A stretch of 20,202 nt of DNA from Welwitschia mirabilis (GCA_051453625.1 JBOZIK010000001.1:196514358-196534559), one strand, 5' to 3'; counted from the first letter of the stretch, positions 1 through 9,739 are shown. Numbers and translations are program-made. Notes: a model not told the origin generated them from the sequence alone.

Positions 1-283
1 TAAAGTGTTAACACCACTATGCCTTCAAAAGGCTTAAATAGAAAACATACAAGGCATTATATCCTTGAATATACTAGTGGAAGTATCATTTATAATAATT
101 ATTGAGAACATGTTAATGATCCATCTTATAGTAGTTAGTTATCCTTCTCATGTTGAATATTTATTGAGATAGTTAATAAGATGGGTGAGAGAAGCTGCTA
201 TTTGTAAGCACTGCATGGATCCTTGAGGATTTTGAGGTCATAACAGAGAAGAGGACTACTAATAGCAGATTACATTCAAGGAG
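1..283. other. AT-rich DNA with no gene seen
   Basis: No open frame of useful length and no recognisable domain in any frame. The only structure is a short imperfect palindrome at about 19-37, of the form TGCCTTCAAAAGGC, which resembles the units of the palindrome array at 6461-6745. Confidence 0.6.
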
Positions 284-485
284 NNNNNNNNNNNNNNNNN
301 NNNNNNNNNNNNNNNNNNNNNNNNNNNNNNNNNNNNNNNNNNNNNNNNNNNNNNNNNNNNNNNNNNNNNNNNNNNNNNNNNNNNNNNNNNNNNNNNNNNN
401 NNNNNNNNNNNNNNNNNNNNNNNNNNNNNNNNNNNNNNNNNNNNNNNNNNNNNNNNNNNNNNNNNNNNNNNNNNNNNNNNNNNNN
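284..485. other. Assembly gap (202 N)
   Basis: A run of 202 N. The length is not a round number, so it may be a size estimated from linking data. Reading frames that cross it are artefacts. Confidence 0.98.
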
Positions 486-2391
486 TGCACATTCAAACTT
501 ATGCCTAAATCAACTAATATCCAAAGCACTCTTTAATCTTGGTTTATTGCATCCTAGAACTAAACCTCTATAATGTATCTCATATAAAATACAAATTATT
601 CTTATTTCTTACAGGTAAGGCATGGGACAGCACAACAGAAATAGAAGTACTTATCAAAGGTTTGTTTAACTTAAGCAATTATATTTTTATAATTATTTCT
701 CTTCTATAAAGATTGTCTTGAGTCCATTTTGAGTATTCTTGAGCATAGTCTCACAAATGCAAGACCAATACTCATTAAAGTTTTCCTTCTTTGGTATGAG
801 CATCAAAAGTTCATGTTTACTTCTTCAAGTTTTACAGACAAATAGGGAGTACTGGTATTGTTATGTAATGGCTACTATTACTAGAAATATTTTTCCCCTA
901 AAGATACAATAAATAAGTAAAGTTACTCTCTTAATAATTGATAATCTACCTTGCAAAATTATCTTAAATGTCTTTAGTAGCTCTTTAGCTATTAGCAATC
1001 TTTGATGTACATGTTATAGGATTCTAATCACCCCTTCAACATCAAACTTAATTTTCTTAGTCTCTTTTGATACAAATATGAAGTTCTTATCTAAAATATT
1101 ATCTTGTTTTTCAATAATGTTTTTGCATATTACCATTCAGACATGGAAGAGAATATAGGAAGACCTACTTTCTATAGAGCTTTGCTCATTTTAGAGTATC
1201 TGCATTTGGTCTCATGCATGATGAGTGCATGTTTTGCAATGTTAAAATATCCATTATTTATTAACATTAGAGGGATTTACCTTTGTTGTGGCATTAGTCT
1301 AGTGTTATAGCACTTATTATACTTCAAATAGTCAATCCCCAGCTTCAAGCACACCAATTTTATTAATAATATAATTGTTTTTTTAAGAAAATGTGATAAG
1401 TCATCTTATAAATAAAATCTGGAATAGATTCATGAAGTAAATATTGCCACGTCTTATTCCTCATGTCTAAGAGAGCCTGACATGGTCTTGTTGCAAGCAT
1501 ATTTCCTACATAAATAAATTAATCATTAGGAGATACAATTAGTTATATATTCCATTACAATCTTATAATTTTATCTTAAGAACATGCTAACCTTACATCG
1601 GTATAGATACCAAGTTTCAGTTCCTTTGAGTATACATAATCTGCAAGAGAATTCATGCCAGAAGGAAATGTGGAGGCTGTAGAAATATTAAGAGATCAGA
1701 CAAAGATATGTTTGCTTTAGCTCTTTGCAAGGAAGTAGATTTAAAATAAATGAAATATAAAGATATGTTATGGTGGATTATGAGATGTTGTTTAGATGTT
1801 TTAAGGTCCTATAGTATTCATATTGACCCCCTTAGATTATTTTAGTTCTTGATGGTATCATTAGAAGTTTGCATCTACGTTCAATAAAATGCCTAGTCTA
1901 CACTTGATTTCTTTCATTGAAAGTATTGTATAAATTTTAATTTAGTGCAAGGAATTGATTAAAGAAAAATGACCACCTAATATGAAAATGCTATTTTTGA
2001 AAGCTTCTTGCACCACAAACTCATTACTTTAGTGGCATCGCATGCATCATTCTTACTTTTGGAAAAGGAACATTGGAAATATTTTGTCAATTTTGCTCTT
2101 GCTCAATGCTAATAACTATGAATATTTAGATAACCAAATAAATGAAGTTATTAATAATAATTATCCTTATAGGAATCTAGCACTTTGTGAAAATCTGTGG
2201 GATATGCTAGGATGACTATGTATACATTGTACTCCAAAATAATTCAATAATCTAGTTGTGGAAAATTTATCCCTCTTAAGACTTCTATCTTCTGTCTGCA
2301 AATTGGGAGTTGAAATTGTTAATAGGTACTCACAGCTTCATATACAACCATAGAACTACGTTACTATTAGATAGGATTTCTTTAGCATTTC
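486..2391. other. AT-rich non-coding DNA, possibly intronic
   Basis: No recognisable gene. Stops are frequent in all frames. A small exon-like piece lies at about 615-660: a pyrimidine-rich tract ending in ACAG precedes it and GTTTGT follows it. The same ACAG is also followed directly by GTAAGG, so it could equally read as a splice donor. A 68-codon open stretch at 1104-1310 has no recognisable motif and is probably chance. Whether this is intergenic or intron sequence cannot be decided. Confidence 0.4.
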
Positions 2392-2754
2392 TAAGAAAGA
2401 ACCAATATGCAAGATGTTTTATTCCTTATTAATTCCCCTTGCAAACACATTGCATCAGAGATAGAATCATTGTTAGTATAGTTTCGAGAGCCCTTCAGTT
2501 ATGAATGGCTTCAATCTCTTTTGAAAACTATTTCTCAATGTTGTTATATTAGAGATTATGCCTCTGATGACCTTCTTATGTTAGTAAGTATAATGGATTT
2601 TACAACATTTTCAAGTTTACAAATGTATCAATTGACTTCAGATAGATATAGCACATTAGAGATCTTTTCTTGTGTTATCAAAGCTTATCTTCACAGTAAT
2701 ATTTCAATCATAAGAGCAAATGTGATGAACAATGTATGCAGTACACTTAAGTGA
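2392..2754 (+). pseudogene. Coding-like island 1, unidentified
   Basis: One frame is open from 2392 to a TAG at 2479-2481 and again from 2482 to a TGA at 2752-2754, so 119 codons with one internal stop. The peptide is mixed rather than low complexity, with alternating hydrophobic and polar residues (for example SYEWLQSLLKTISQCC, then YSTLEIFSCVIKAYLHS) suggesting helices. Composition is less AT-biased than its surroundings. A strong donor-like GTAAGT lies at 2756-2761, directly after the end. I do not recognise the family. It could be an exon of an intron-rich host gene, a decayed gene copy, or part of an unknown transposon. The internal stop favours a pseudogene. Confidence 0.3.
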
Positions 2755-2931
2755 TGTAAGTTATTGTTGGGATGATATGTAATACTAGGATTAAATAATT
2801 TAGTACTATTTTACTCTTTGTGAACCTTCACAAATTTGGTTTCTAACTCTGAGCTTGTCAGTAAATCAAGACAAAGGTTCTCACGATAGAGTGTCTTGAT
2901 GATTCTAGATAAGAAAAAAAGGAAAACATAA

Positions 2932-3198
2932 GTTTTCTTATGCAACTTTAGAATCTTTCCACTGATAGAACTAATGCATTTCATGTTCGATGGTTTTGTA
3001 GCATGCAACTTAGCCAGTTTTGATATATATGGATTTTTAAGTGAGATTGAAGAGAAAATGAAAAAGACATATGATGTTGATATAATGTCTGATCTCTTAA
3101 TTTTCTTGTCTGATGGAAGTTTAGGATACACACACCAAGTTATTTTAGCCACCTTATTGCATAGGAGTCCTTCTCCTAATTTTTCAAAAGGATGTTAA
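2932..3198 (+). pseudogene. Coding-like island 2, unidentified
   Basis: An open stretch of 88 codons ending in TAA at 3196-3198, in the same frame as the island at 2392-2754 and 180 bases after it. A pyrimidine-rich acceptor-like tract ends in TTTAG at about 2950, so an exon could begin there rather than at the first ATG (2974). The peptide reads as helical and mixed in composition, with an acidic and basic middle part (FLSEIEEKMKKTYDVD) followed by hydrophobic residues. With the previous island it could represent two exons of one helical-repeat protein. That is inference, since I cannot match the peptide to a family. The opposite-strand frame over 2811-3152 is longer but Lys/Ser/Phe-rich and looks like a shadow. 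Confidence 0.3.
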
Positions 3199-3234
3199 AT
3201 ACTAAAAACTAGGAAAGTTTTATTACTTAAAACA

Positions 3235-3706
3235 TGTTGAACGTTCAGGATAAAGTGATATTATGTTGTATAGTTTCTTTATGTTATACTTTTACATTAT
3301 GTATAAGTAGGGACATGTTATAATGGGACACATGTATTGTGTACCTATTGGGCCTTTTTATAAAAGTCTTATCCTCTCATCTAATCTCTACAGTTGGGGT
3401 GATTCAAAGTGTGATGAAGACATTTGTGCTAATATAAACCTAAACTAGTTACTATATGTGCTATGTAATCTGGATCTTTCCAAGATGATGGCTAAATTTG
3501 CACTTTTTTTTGTGTTCTTGAACCTAATACAAAACAACCTACTTTCTTGTTGGTGTTCCCATTTCAGACTGAAGGGATTTATAACATAAATAGTGTGTTC
3601 CTCTTATGGATGCTTGCTTTGGCTACTACATTAAATATGTTTTTACTATTTATTTGATTTAAAACTTGCTATTAATAGATTTTATGTTATTTCCTTTTTT
3701 CTAGCA
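3235..3706 (+). mobile_element. Probable Ty1/copia 5' LTR, degraded
   Basis: The stretch ends in CA at 3705-3706, two bases before a copia-type primer-binding site, which fixes the right edge. A TG that could be the left edge occurs at 3235 (TGTTGA), giving about 472 bp, a normal copia LTR length; this edge is a guess because no second LTR is visible to compare. A TATA-like TATAAAA lies at 3359-3365, followed by a pyrimidine-rich stretch, as expected for the LTR promoter and transcription start. The 3' LTR is not visible and may lie in or beyond an assembly gap. Confidence 0.55.
3359..3365 (+). promoter_or_regulatory. TATA-like box of the copia LTR
   Basis: TATAAAA followed by a pyrimidine-rich tract (TCTTATCCTCTCATC). 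Its position about a quarter of the way into the presumed LTR fits an LTR promoter. This is sequence resemblance only. Confidence 0.4.
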
Positions 3707-3708
3707 AA

Positions 3709-3720
3709 TGGTATTAGAGT
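3709..3720 (+). other. Copia primer-binding site (tRNA-iMet)
   Basis: TGGTATTAGAGT matches the standard plant copia primer-binding site TGGTATCAGAGC, complementary to the 3' end of initiator methionine tRNA, at 10 of 12 positions. Both differences are C to T. It lies two bases after the CA that ends the LTR and upstream of gag, exactly where this site belongs. Confidence 0.8.
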
Positions 3721-3819
3721 CTTAGAATTGAGTTCATAGCATTTTTAAATCTACCTTTTTTTCTCATTTTTGTTTAAACTTTTTGGATTTTAGGTGTGGA
3801 TGTGTTTTTGAGTTTTTGA

Positions 3820-4708
3820 GATGATGGAGCAAGAGAAACTCTAAAGTTCAACATGTGCCATCTAAAAAATTTGTAAGTTATTAATGACAATTATTCTGGA
3901 TTAGAAAGAATGCAAAGCTCTATTCACTAAAGGAGTAATGTGAAAACTTGCTACAATACTAAAGAGTGGTAGATTCTTGATAGGAGTACTTTGGTATTGA
4001 GTGGAATGCTTTTCAATGATGAAAGCTTGTATACTAGTTACAACAAAGATATTACACATTGTTTATGGGTATGTACAACCATCAAGTGTAAATAAATTCT
4101 AAAAAAGCTTTAATTGAAGATGAAAAAAGGTTTAGTACTCACTTAATATTTCTTAAGGTTCAATAGTCATTTTTATAGCTGATATCATTAAAGGTAACCC
4201 TTGATGAGGAAGCTAAACATTATTGTTATTATATTATTTGTCAAACAACTAGGAAGCTACCATTTCTTCTATTACTACTACCTTAGGGTCGAGTGCACTG
4301 AAATTTGATGATATGGTTGTTTTGTTAGATGCAGAAAAATAAAAGAATCTATGCAATCAGTTTTTAATGTAGGAGAAGCTTTAACCATTGAAAAACAGAG
4401 GTAAGACAAAACAACAAAAAATTCTGAGGTAGAAATAAAAGTATAGTTCATTCACAAAGTAAACAGAAAGTTTGTTGGCATTGCAAGAAGGAAGAACACT
4501 GCATAAAGAACTATTTCCTTTTAAAGAATAAAAAGGATAAAGAAACAGAATCTAATACTTATGAAAATATATGTAATTAGGTTGATGATGTTGCTAGTGT
4601 AGTTTGTTTATTATTAATGGTGATTTATTATGTAGTAGATACCTTAATAAACCTACAATTTGGATAATGATTTTGGAGCTTCTTTTGATGGTTGCTCTTG
4701 TTAGAAAA
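3820..4708 (+). pseudogene. Degraded copia gag and start of protease, copy 1
   Basis: Remnant of a Ty1/copia polyprotein spread over all three frames. In order: an ATG region at about 3821 followed by the gag N-terminal part; a gag core with VTLDEEAK at about 4193; ALKFDDM at about 4300; and a CCHC knuckle at 4473-4514 (CWHCKKEEHCIKNY) in which the last Cys is Tyr. The aspartic protease start follows at 4669-4683, where the family's DSGAS reads DFGAS by a TCT to TTT change. A frameshift separates the preceding Trp (4661-4663) from this motif. The copy stops at the gap at 4709, so integrase and reverse transcriptase are not seen. Many stops make it non-functional. The family assignment rests on motif order plus the primer site upstream. 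Confidence 0.75.
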
Positions 4709-4808
4709 NNNNNNNNNNNNNNNNNNNNNNNNNNNNNNNNNNNNNNNNNNNNNNNNNNNNNNNNNNNNNNNNNNNNNNNNNNNNNNNNNNNNNNNNNNNN
4801 NNNNNNNN
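4709..4808. other. Assembly gap (100 N, size unknown)
   Basis: Exactly 100 N, the usual placeholder for a gap of unknown length. The sequence on the left ends inside the copia protease. The sequence on the right restarts before gag, so the two sides carry overlapping copies of the same element. Confidence 0.95.
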
Positions 4809-5860
4809 TTTTTACATTTTGTGTTTAAACTTTTTGGATTTTAGGTATGAATGTGTTTTTGAGTTTTTAACACAATGGAGTAGGAAAAAATCCAAAGTTT
4901 AACATGTGCTATCTAATAAATTTGAAAGCCATTGATGAAAAGTATTCCATATTAGAAAGAGTGTGAAGCTCTATTCACCAAAGGAGTAATGCGAAAACCT
5001 GTTACAATACTGAAGAGTGGTAGATTCATGATAGGAGTACTTTGGTATTATGTGGAATGATTGTATACTAGTTATGACAAAGATATTGCACAATGTTTAT
5101 CGATATGTACAACCATCAAGTGCAAATAAATTTTAAAGATTTAATTGAAGATGAAAAGGTTTAGCACTTACCCAATGTTTATTGAGATTTAGTAGTCATT
5201 TTTATAGTTGAGATCATTGAAGGTAACCCTTGATGAGAAAGCTAAACATTATTGTTATTGTGTTATTTGTCAGACAAATAAGAAGCTATCATTTCTTCTA
5301 TTACTACTACCTTAGGGTCAAGTGCACTAAAATTTGATGATATGATTGCTTTGTTAGATGTAAAAAAGTAAAAAAATATATGTAATCTGTTTCTAATGTA
5401 GGAGAAGCTTTAACCATTGAAAATAGACGTAAGACAAAACAACCAAAAATTTCAAGGCAAAAATAAACATATATCTCATTAAAAAAGTAAACAGAAAGTT
5501 TGTTGGCATTACAAGAAGGAAGAACACTACATAAAGAACTGCTTTTTTCTAAAGGATAAAAAGAGCACAGAAAAGGAATCTAATACTTATGAAAATATAT
5601 GTAATTGAGTTGATGGTGTTGCTAGTGTAGTTGGTTTATTATTAATAATGATTTATTAAGTATTAGTAACTTTAATGAATCTATAATTTGGATAATGATT
5701 TTGGAGCTTCTTTGAATGCCTGTTCTTGTTAGAAAAATGCTTTAGAATATGTTTTGAATTAATAATGGGTTATTCTCATTTGCATGATGGTAATCCTTGA
5801 AGCAGTTTCATAAGGATGATGAGTGATGTATTAAAAGAATTTCTTTTCCAAATTATCTTG
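4809..5860 (+). pseudogene. Degraded copia gag-protease, copy 2
   Basis: A second copy of the same copia region in direct orientation. It begins just upstream of gag (equivalent to about 3757 in copy 1) and runs further into the protease. It shares VTLDEKAK at about 5220, ALKFDDM at about 5327 and the knuckle at 5501-5542 (CWHYKKEEHYIKNC). Here the second Cys is Tyr while the last Cys is kept, the reverse of copy 1. The protease again reads DFGAS, followed by a Cys-rich stretch and by HLHDGNP-type residues at about 5775, as in copia protease. In one 78-base stretch I counted 7 differences from copy 1, about 9%. No LTR or primer site is visible for this copy; they would fall in the gap to its left. 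It ends at the next gap. Confidence 0.75.
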
Positions 5861-6438
5861 NNNNNNNNNNNNNNNNNNNNNNNNNNNNNNNNNNNNNNNN
5901 NNNNNNNNNNNNNNNNNNNNNNNNNNNNNNNNNNNNNNNNNNNNNNNNNNNNNNNNNNNNNNNNNNNNNNNNNNNNNNNNNNNNNNNNNNNNNNNNNNNN
6001 NNNNNNNNNNNNNNNNNNNNNNNNNNNNNNNNNNNNNNNNNNNNNNNNNNNNNNNNNNNNNNNNNNNNNNNNNNNNNNNNNNNNNNNNNNNNNNNNNNNN
6101 NNNNNNNNNNNNNNNNNNNNNNNNNNNNNNNNNNNNNNNNNNNNNNNNNNNNNNNNNNNNNNNNNNNNNNNNNNNNNNNNNNNNNNNNNNNNNNNNNNNN
6201 NNNNNNNNNNNNNNNNNNNNNNNNNNNNNNNNNNNNNNNNNNNNNNNNNNNNNNNNNNNNNNNNNNNNNNNNNNNNNNNNNNNNNNNNNNNNNNNNNNNN
6301 NNNNNNNNNNNNNNNNNNNNNNNNNNNNNNNNNNNNNNNNNNNNNNNNNNNNNNNNNNNNNNNNNNNNNNNNNNNNNNNNNNNNNNNNNNNNNNNNNNNN
6401 NNNNNNNNNNNNNNNNNNNNNNNNNNNNNNNNNNNNNN
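5861..6438. other. Assembly gap (578 N)
   Basis: A run of 578 N between the copia protease and the palindrome array. It may hide the remaining copia pol and 3' LTR, or more palindrome units that did not assemble. Long reading frames spanning it on both strands are artefacts. Confidence 0.98.
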
Positions 6439-6460
6439 TTTTAAAGCATTTATTTTATAA

Positions 6461-6745
6461 AACACCTCAAAAGTCTTTTAAGGCATTCATTTGGTAAAAA
6501 TCCTCAAAAGGATTTTAAGGCATTCATTTGGTAAAATGCCTCAAAAATCTTTTGAGGCTTCTCATAAAAAATGCTTCAAAAGGCTTTTGAGGCATTTTTG
6601 TGTAAAAATGCCTTAACATGTCTAAAATGCCTTAAGGCATTTTAATAAAAATTCCTTAAAAACATCTAGGCTTTTAAGGGGATGTTTTTTAAAGCATTTT
6701 ATGAAGAAATGCCTTAAAAGCCTTTTAAGATATTTTAGAAATGCC
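6461..6745. repeat. Array of imperfect palindromes, ~36-bp units
   Basis: Units starting at about 6461, 6501, 6537, 6572 and 6609, spaced 35-40 bases, each of the form TGCCTCAAAAG-CTTTTGAGGCA followed by an A/T-rich spacer (two adjacent units share CATTCATTTGGTAAAA). Further, more degraded units run to about 6745. The clearest is a perfect 20-base palindrome, AAAATGCCTTAAGGCATTTT, at 6624-6643. Each unit could fold into a hairpin on either strand. The spacers are similar to one another and short, so this is not a CRISPR. The left edge meets the 578-N gap. I do not know the family. Confidence 0.7.
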
Positions 6746-7056
6746 TTAAAAGTTTATATTTCTTATAGTGCCACATCAGCCTCTGCATTGTTTGTTCCAT
6801 ATTAGCAAACTTTCTTAATATCTACTTGAACATCATGTCATTCTATTTTCTAGCATTATCAGCATCCAAAATAATGTCAGTTATAAGTATTTTAAGTAAA
6901 ATTTTTGATTTACTCTTCATACGTGTGAATTTAATGCAACTGCAAGTATAATTTTTTACCTATATTAAGTAGAAAGTAGGTTAGTAACTTCACTTTTTCA
7001 TTTTATATTCTCATGCATTTTCATGCTTTATTGTATTTTCTCATACACTCGGAATC
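6746..7056. other. AT-rich non-coding stretch, no gene seen
   Basis: No open frame or recognisable motif. It separates the palindrome array from the decayed reading frame starting at 7057. Confidence 0.5.
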
Positions 7057-7557
7057 ATGGTGGAACAACTTTGGACAAAAATTTCAAGGCAAAATCCTGC
7101 ATCTGTGGAGTATTTGATGTCTTATTCTAAGAAGGGCACTAGGACATCATTGAAAGAAAATCCAAATAGAGCTTTTGGTAAGAAAGTTGGTCACCATAGC
7201 AGATTCAATGATCCTCATCAAAAACTCAAGAGTTCTTGACAATCCTTATTGAACCTTCCTATTGTAAAGAGCGTCCACCTCTATTACAACTCTCTTAAAA
7301 GGTCATAGAAGAAATATTCTGAGCTGGATATTAAACAAAAAGATTATCTTGAAAAGATGACTAGAATATCTAATGAAATGAATGACTACTCTGATAAAAT
7401 GCAAATGGCACTTTCTGGGAAGCGGATTAATAAAGATTTGAATAGAATGAATATTGTAAAAACAAATTCTACCAATAGGAGAAAAGAATCATGAAACAAG
7501 TGGGTGAAATTAGTGGTAGAAAAAGAGTTAGATTTTTATAAGAAATTTTTCCAATGA
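7057..7557 (+). pseudogene. Decayed Lys-rich ORF, unidentified
   Basis: One frame runs 166 codons from an ATG at 7057 to a TGA at 7555-7557, with only three internal stops (TGA 7237, TAG 7306, TGA 7492). All three are one transition away from Trp, Arg or Gln codons. The peptide is rich in Lys, Ser and Asn. Its second half (around KKYSELDIKQKDYLEKMTR and the following NEMNDYSDKMQ) is charged and helix-prone, possibly coiled coil. It lies directly upstream of the 3-kb duplicated segment, so it may be the N-terminal part of whatever gene or element that segment came from. No known domain is recognised. A decayed transposon protein and a host pseudogene are both possible. Confidence 0.4.
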
Positions 7558-7838
7558 GGATTTCATGTATAGAGCTTCATGAAATTTGCACAAAGAATTC
7601 ATGGTCTATAGAATATAAAGTGATTTATGTAAGCTAGGAAGACTATGACCACATGCAATTGTTGAGATTAAAGGTTGCTGATTTTGAGTTTAAAAGATAA
7701 GGACAATTATAAAGCACTAAAATTGAAGCACAAGGATCTATAGCTTATTCTCTACTAAGTTACTTGTACTATGAACATGCTAAGAGAGATCTATCCTGCC
7801 AAAGTTTAGTATATTAAACGTTTCTGACTTGAACCATT

Positions 7839-7996
7839 TCCTTTCAAAATTTTGCAAATATGCCTTTTGATCCCTACTTGATAAAATTAGAACAAAGAAT
7901 TATTAAATGGGGGTGGTATGAGTGGCTAGCTATGAATATCATGTTCACTTTAGAACCTATTTACAAATTTTATTTGAGGAGGAAAGAAGCATAATG
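7839..7996 (+). pseudogene. Short conserved coding block, copy A
   Basis: A reading frame containing DPYLIKLEQRIIKWGWYEW and then LEPIYKFY (about 7872-7980), matching the longer open block at 10934-11167 in copy B (CYEWLAMNKRFTIEPIYKFY). Keeping a similar peptide in two diverged copies suggests a real ancestral protein. The pattern of a Gly-Trp (GW) pair in copy A, then a proline and a Phe-Tyr pair loosely recalls a domain of plant-transposon-associated proteins (the RGW...VREFYAN type), but this is a weak resemblance and I would not name it. Confidence 0.3.
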
Positions 7997-8185
7997 AGAC
8001 TCTCTCTTTTGTATGTATTTATTTGTTAAAGGACTAAGAAAACCTTCATCTTGAGAAAACTGATGATGATTAATTTTGATATAAATTCTACTTATTAATG
8101 AAATGTTTTTATTTTCATCATTATACATTTTAGATAGTAATAGATGTTTTTATTTATGAATTTAGTTAATATATATTCTAATCAA

Positions 8186-8226
8186 TAGGTTAGTTAGTTA
8201 GTATGTTAGTAGGTTAGTATATATAT
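8186..8226. repeat. TTAG-rich simple repeat, copy A
   Basis: Interrupted GTTA/TTAG repeats (GGTTAGTTAGTTAGTATG and then GTTAGTAGGTTAG) leading into a TA run. The same tract is in copy B at 11304-11338. Too short and irregular to be telomeric. Confidence 0.7.
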
Positions 8227-9657
8227 TTTATTATTGATTTATAGGTACAAAATGCCATTTGGCATGAAAAAGAAGGGTAAGATGGCAAAAAGGCAATAAC
8301 AACCTCAACCATAAACCTATCCCAAAGAAAAAAAAAAGGAAATAGAAAAATTTAAAGGGATATAAAGAAGTGATCGCCATCAAATTTGGGGATATTTTTG
8401 ATGAAAAATTTCTAGGAATAGACTCAATAAGAAGGTCAATAGGGAGGTTCTAGCTATCCTAAAAGGCTGCAGTAGCATCTTCAATACTCTAAGTATTGTC
8501 TACAAAGGAAAATACAATCTCATTAATACATTTTTGTGTAATAATTTGATATTTCAATATAAAGCTAAAAAGATAAGGTCTTGAGTATCATCGTATGCAT
8601 GTTGTATTATTCAAAAAACAATATTATTTCTATTTTCTCCTATTTGTGTAGTTAAAAATAAACTAGAATAATTAATAGTACTTATTAGTATTGTCCAATA
8701 TCTTATTTAACTTTTACTATTTTTTTCTACTTTCTTTATCTCCCCCTATTCTCACATTTGTATATAGTAACTTTATCAATAATAAATTAACCTAGCTAAT
8801 CCAAGTAGGTTCATCATGATATCAACATGATGATGGATTATGAACTAAATAGTTAAATTTGAACTAATTCTTTAGTAATCCTTTAATTATTTTTATTTAA
8901 TGATGTAAGATTATTTTAGATCAACAGTCTTATAGTTTCTACATTTTTTTCAACATTATTTTCTATTATTTTTCTAATAGTCTATGTATTTATTTCACAA
9001 CATAAGAACCCTTCAGAAGTAAAACATAACATGAAATATGTTTATAAGTTGTATCATTAATACTAAAGTTAAATTTCTATGCAAGAATCACTAATGATAC
9101 AATTCACCCTAGAAAAATTCTTAAAATATAACTCTCTTTAAGAGGGAGTCATTAGAAACCTTAGCCAAAATAAAGTTACATGTATAATATCAATCATTAA
9201 TAATGTCAATATCCTTTAATCAAGGAAGCTCTATACATGTATTTATAGACTAGTATGACATGCAAACAACTTATGATTTGAAGAAATATGAAATGTAAGG
9301 TGTAATATTTAGACCAGATTTAAATATAATAAGAAGAAGACTAAAATTAAAAAAAAAAAAAGAATTAACTATTACTTCTATTCCAATACAAGATAATGAA
9401 GCTCCTTCAAAAGATGGAATAGACGAGTTCTCCATGGTGAAGCATAGCAAAACAAGGAGATTTAAAAAGGTTATGCAAAAAGTAATAAATCTACAAATTA
9501 ATAAATAAAATAAGATAGAAATGAAATTTAATAAGAAAAATGAAGAGCTAGAGTAGGAGTAAATCAAAATATTATTAGAGTCATTGAAATTCCTCAATAG
9601 TTATGACTAATACAAGCTCTAACATACGATTTATATGTTTTTGCCTCTTTTATTGAA
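8227..9657. other. AT-rich part of copy A, no gene seen
   Basis: Very AT-rich with stops in all frames. A short stretch after 8244 (TACAAAATGCCATTTGGCA, followed by Lys codons) is conserved in copy B at about 11363 and could be the start of an old exon or frame. An A-run at 9348-9361 is shorter in copy B. The Phe-rich frame on the opposite strand at 9271-9597 is a composition artefact. Confidence 0.5.
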
Positions 9658-9739
9658 TTTTTAATAATGTAAATAGGTAGTAAATAGTAATTTTTAATAA
9701 TGTAAGTAGGGAAAATTGTAAATTTGTAGCAAATAGTAG
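9658..9739 (+). repeat. Two tandem units upstream of LINE copy A
   Basis: Unit 1 at 9658-9690 (33 bp) and unit 2 at 9691-9739 (49 bp) share TTTTTAATAATGTAA at the start and AAATAGTA at the end. Unit 1 lacks 16 bp in its middle relative to copy B. They sit just before the LINE ORF1 and may belong to its 5' UTR. Confidence 0.6.

Noticed and set aside
173-529. Minus-strand open frames across the first gap
   Set aside because: Made mostly of N; no real coding evidence.
2811-3152. 113-codon minus-strand frame
   Set aside because: Lys, Ser, Phe and Ile rich shadow of the plus-strand coding-like island; no motif recognised.
4604-4828. 74-codon plus-strand frame into the second gap
   Set aside because: It is an out-of-frame reading of the copia protease remnant plus N.
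5776-6465. Long open frames on both strands (214-229 codons)
   Set aside because: Almost all codons are N from the 578-base gap; only a few real residues at each end.
6461-6745. CRISPR array
   Set aside because: The units are palindromic with similar short spacers, there are no cas genes, and the context is a plant genome.
8186-8226. Interstitial telomere repeat
   Set aside because: The unit is TTAG with interruptions, not TTTAGGG, and is only about 40 bases long.
9271-9597. 108-codon minus-strand frame, very Phe-rich
   Set aside because: Composition artefact of A-rich plus-strand DNA; broken in the matching region of copy B.
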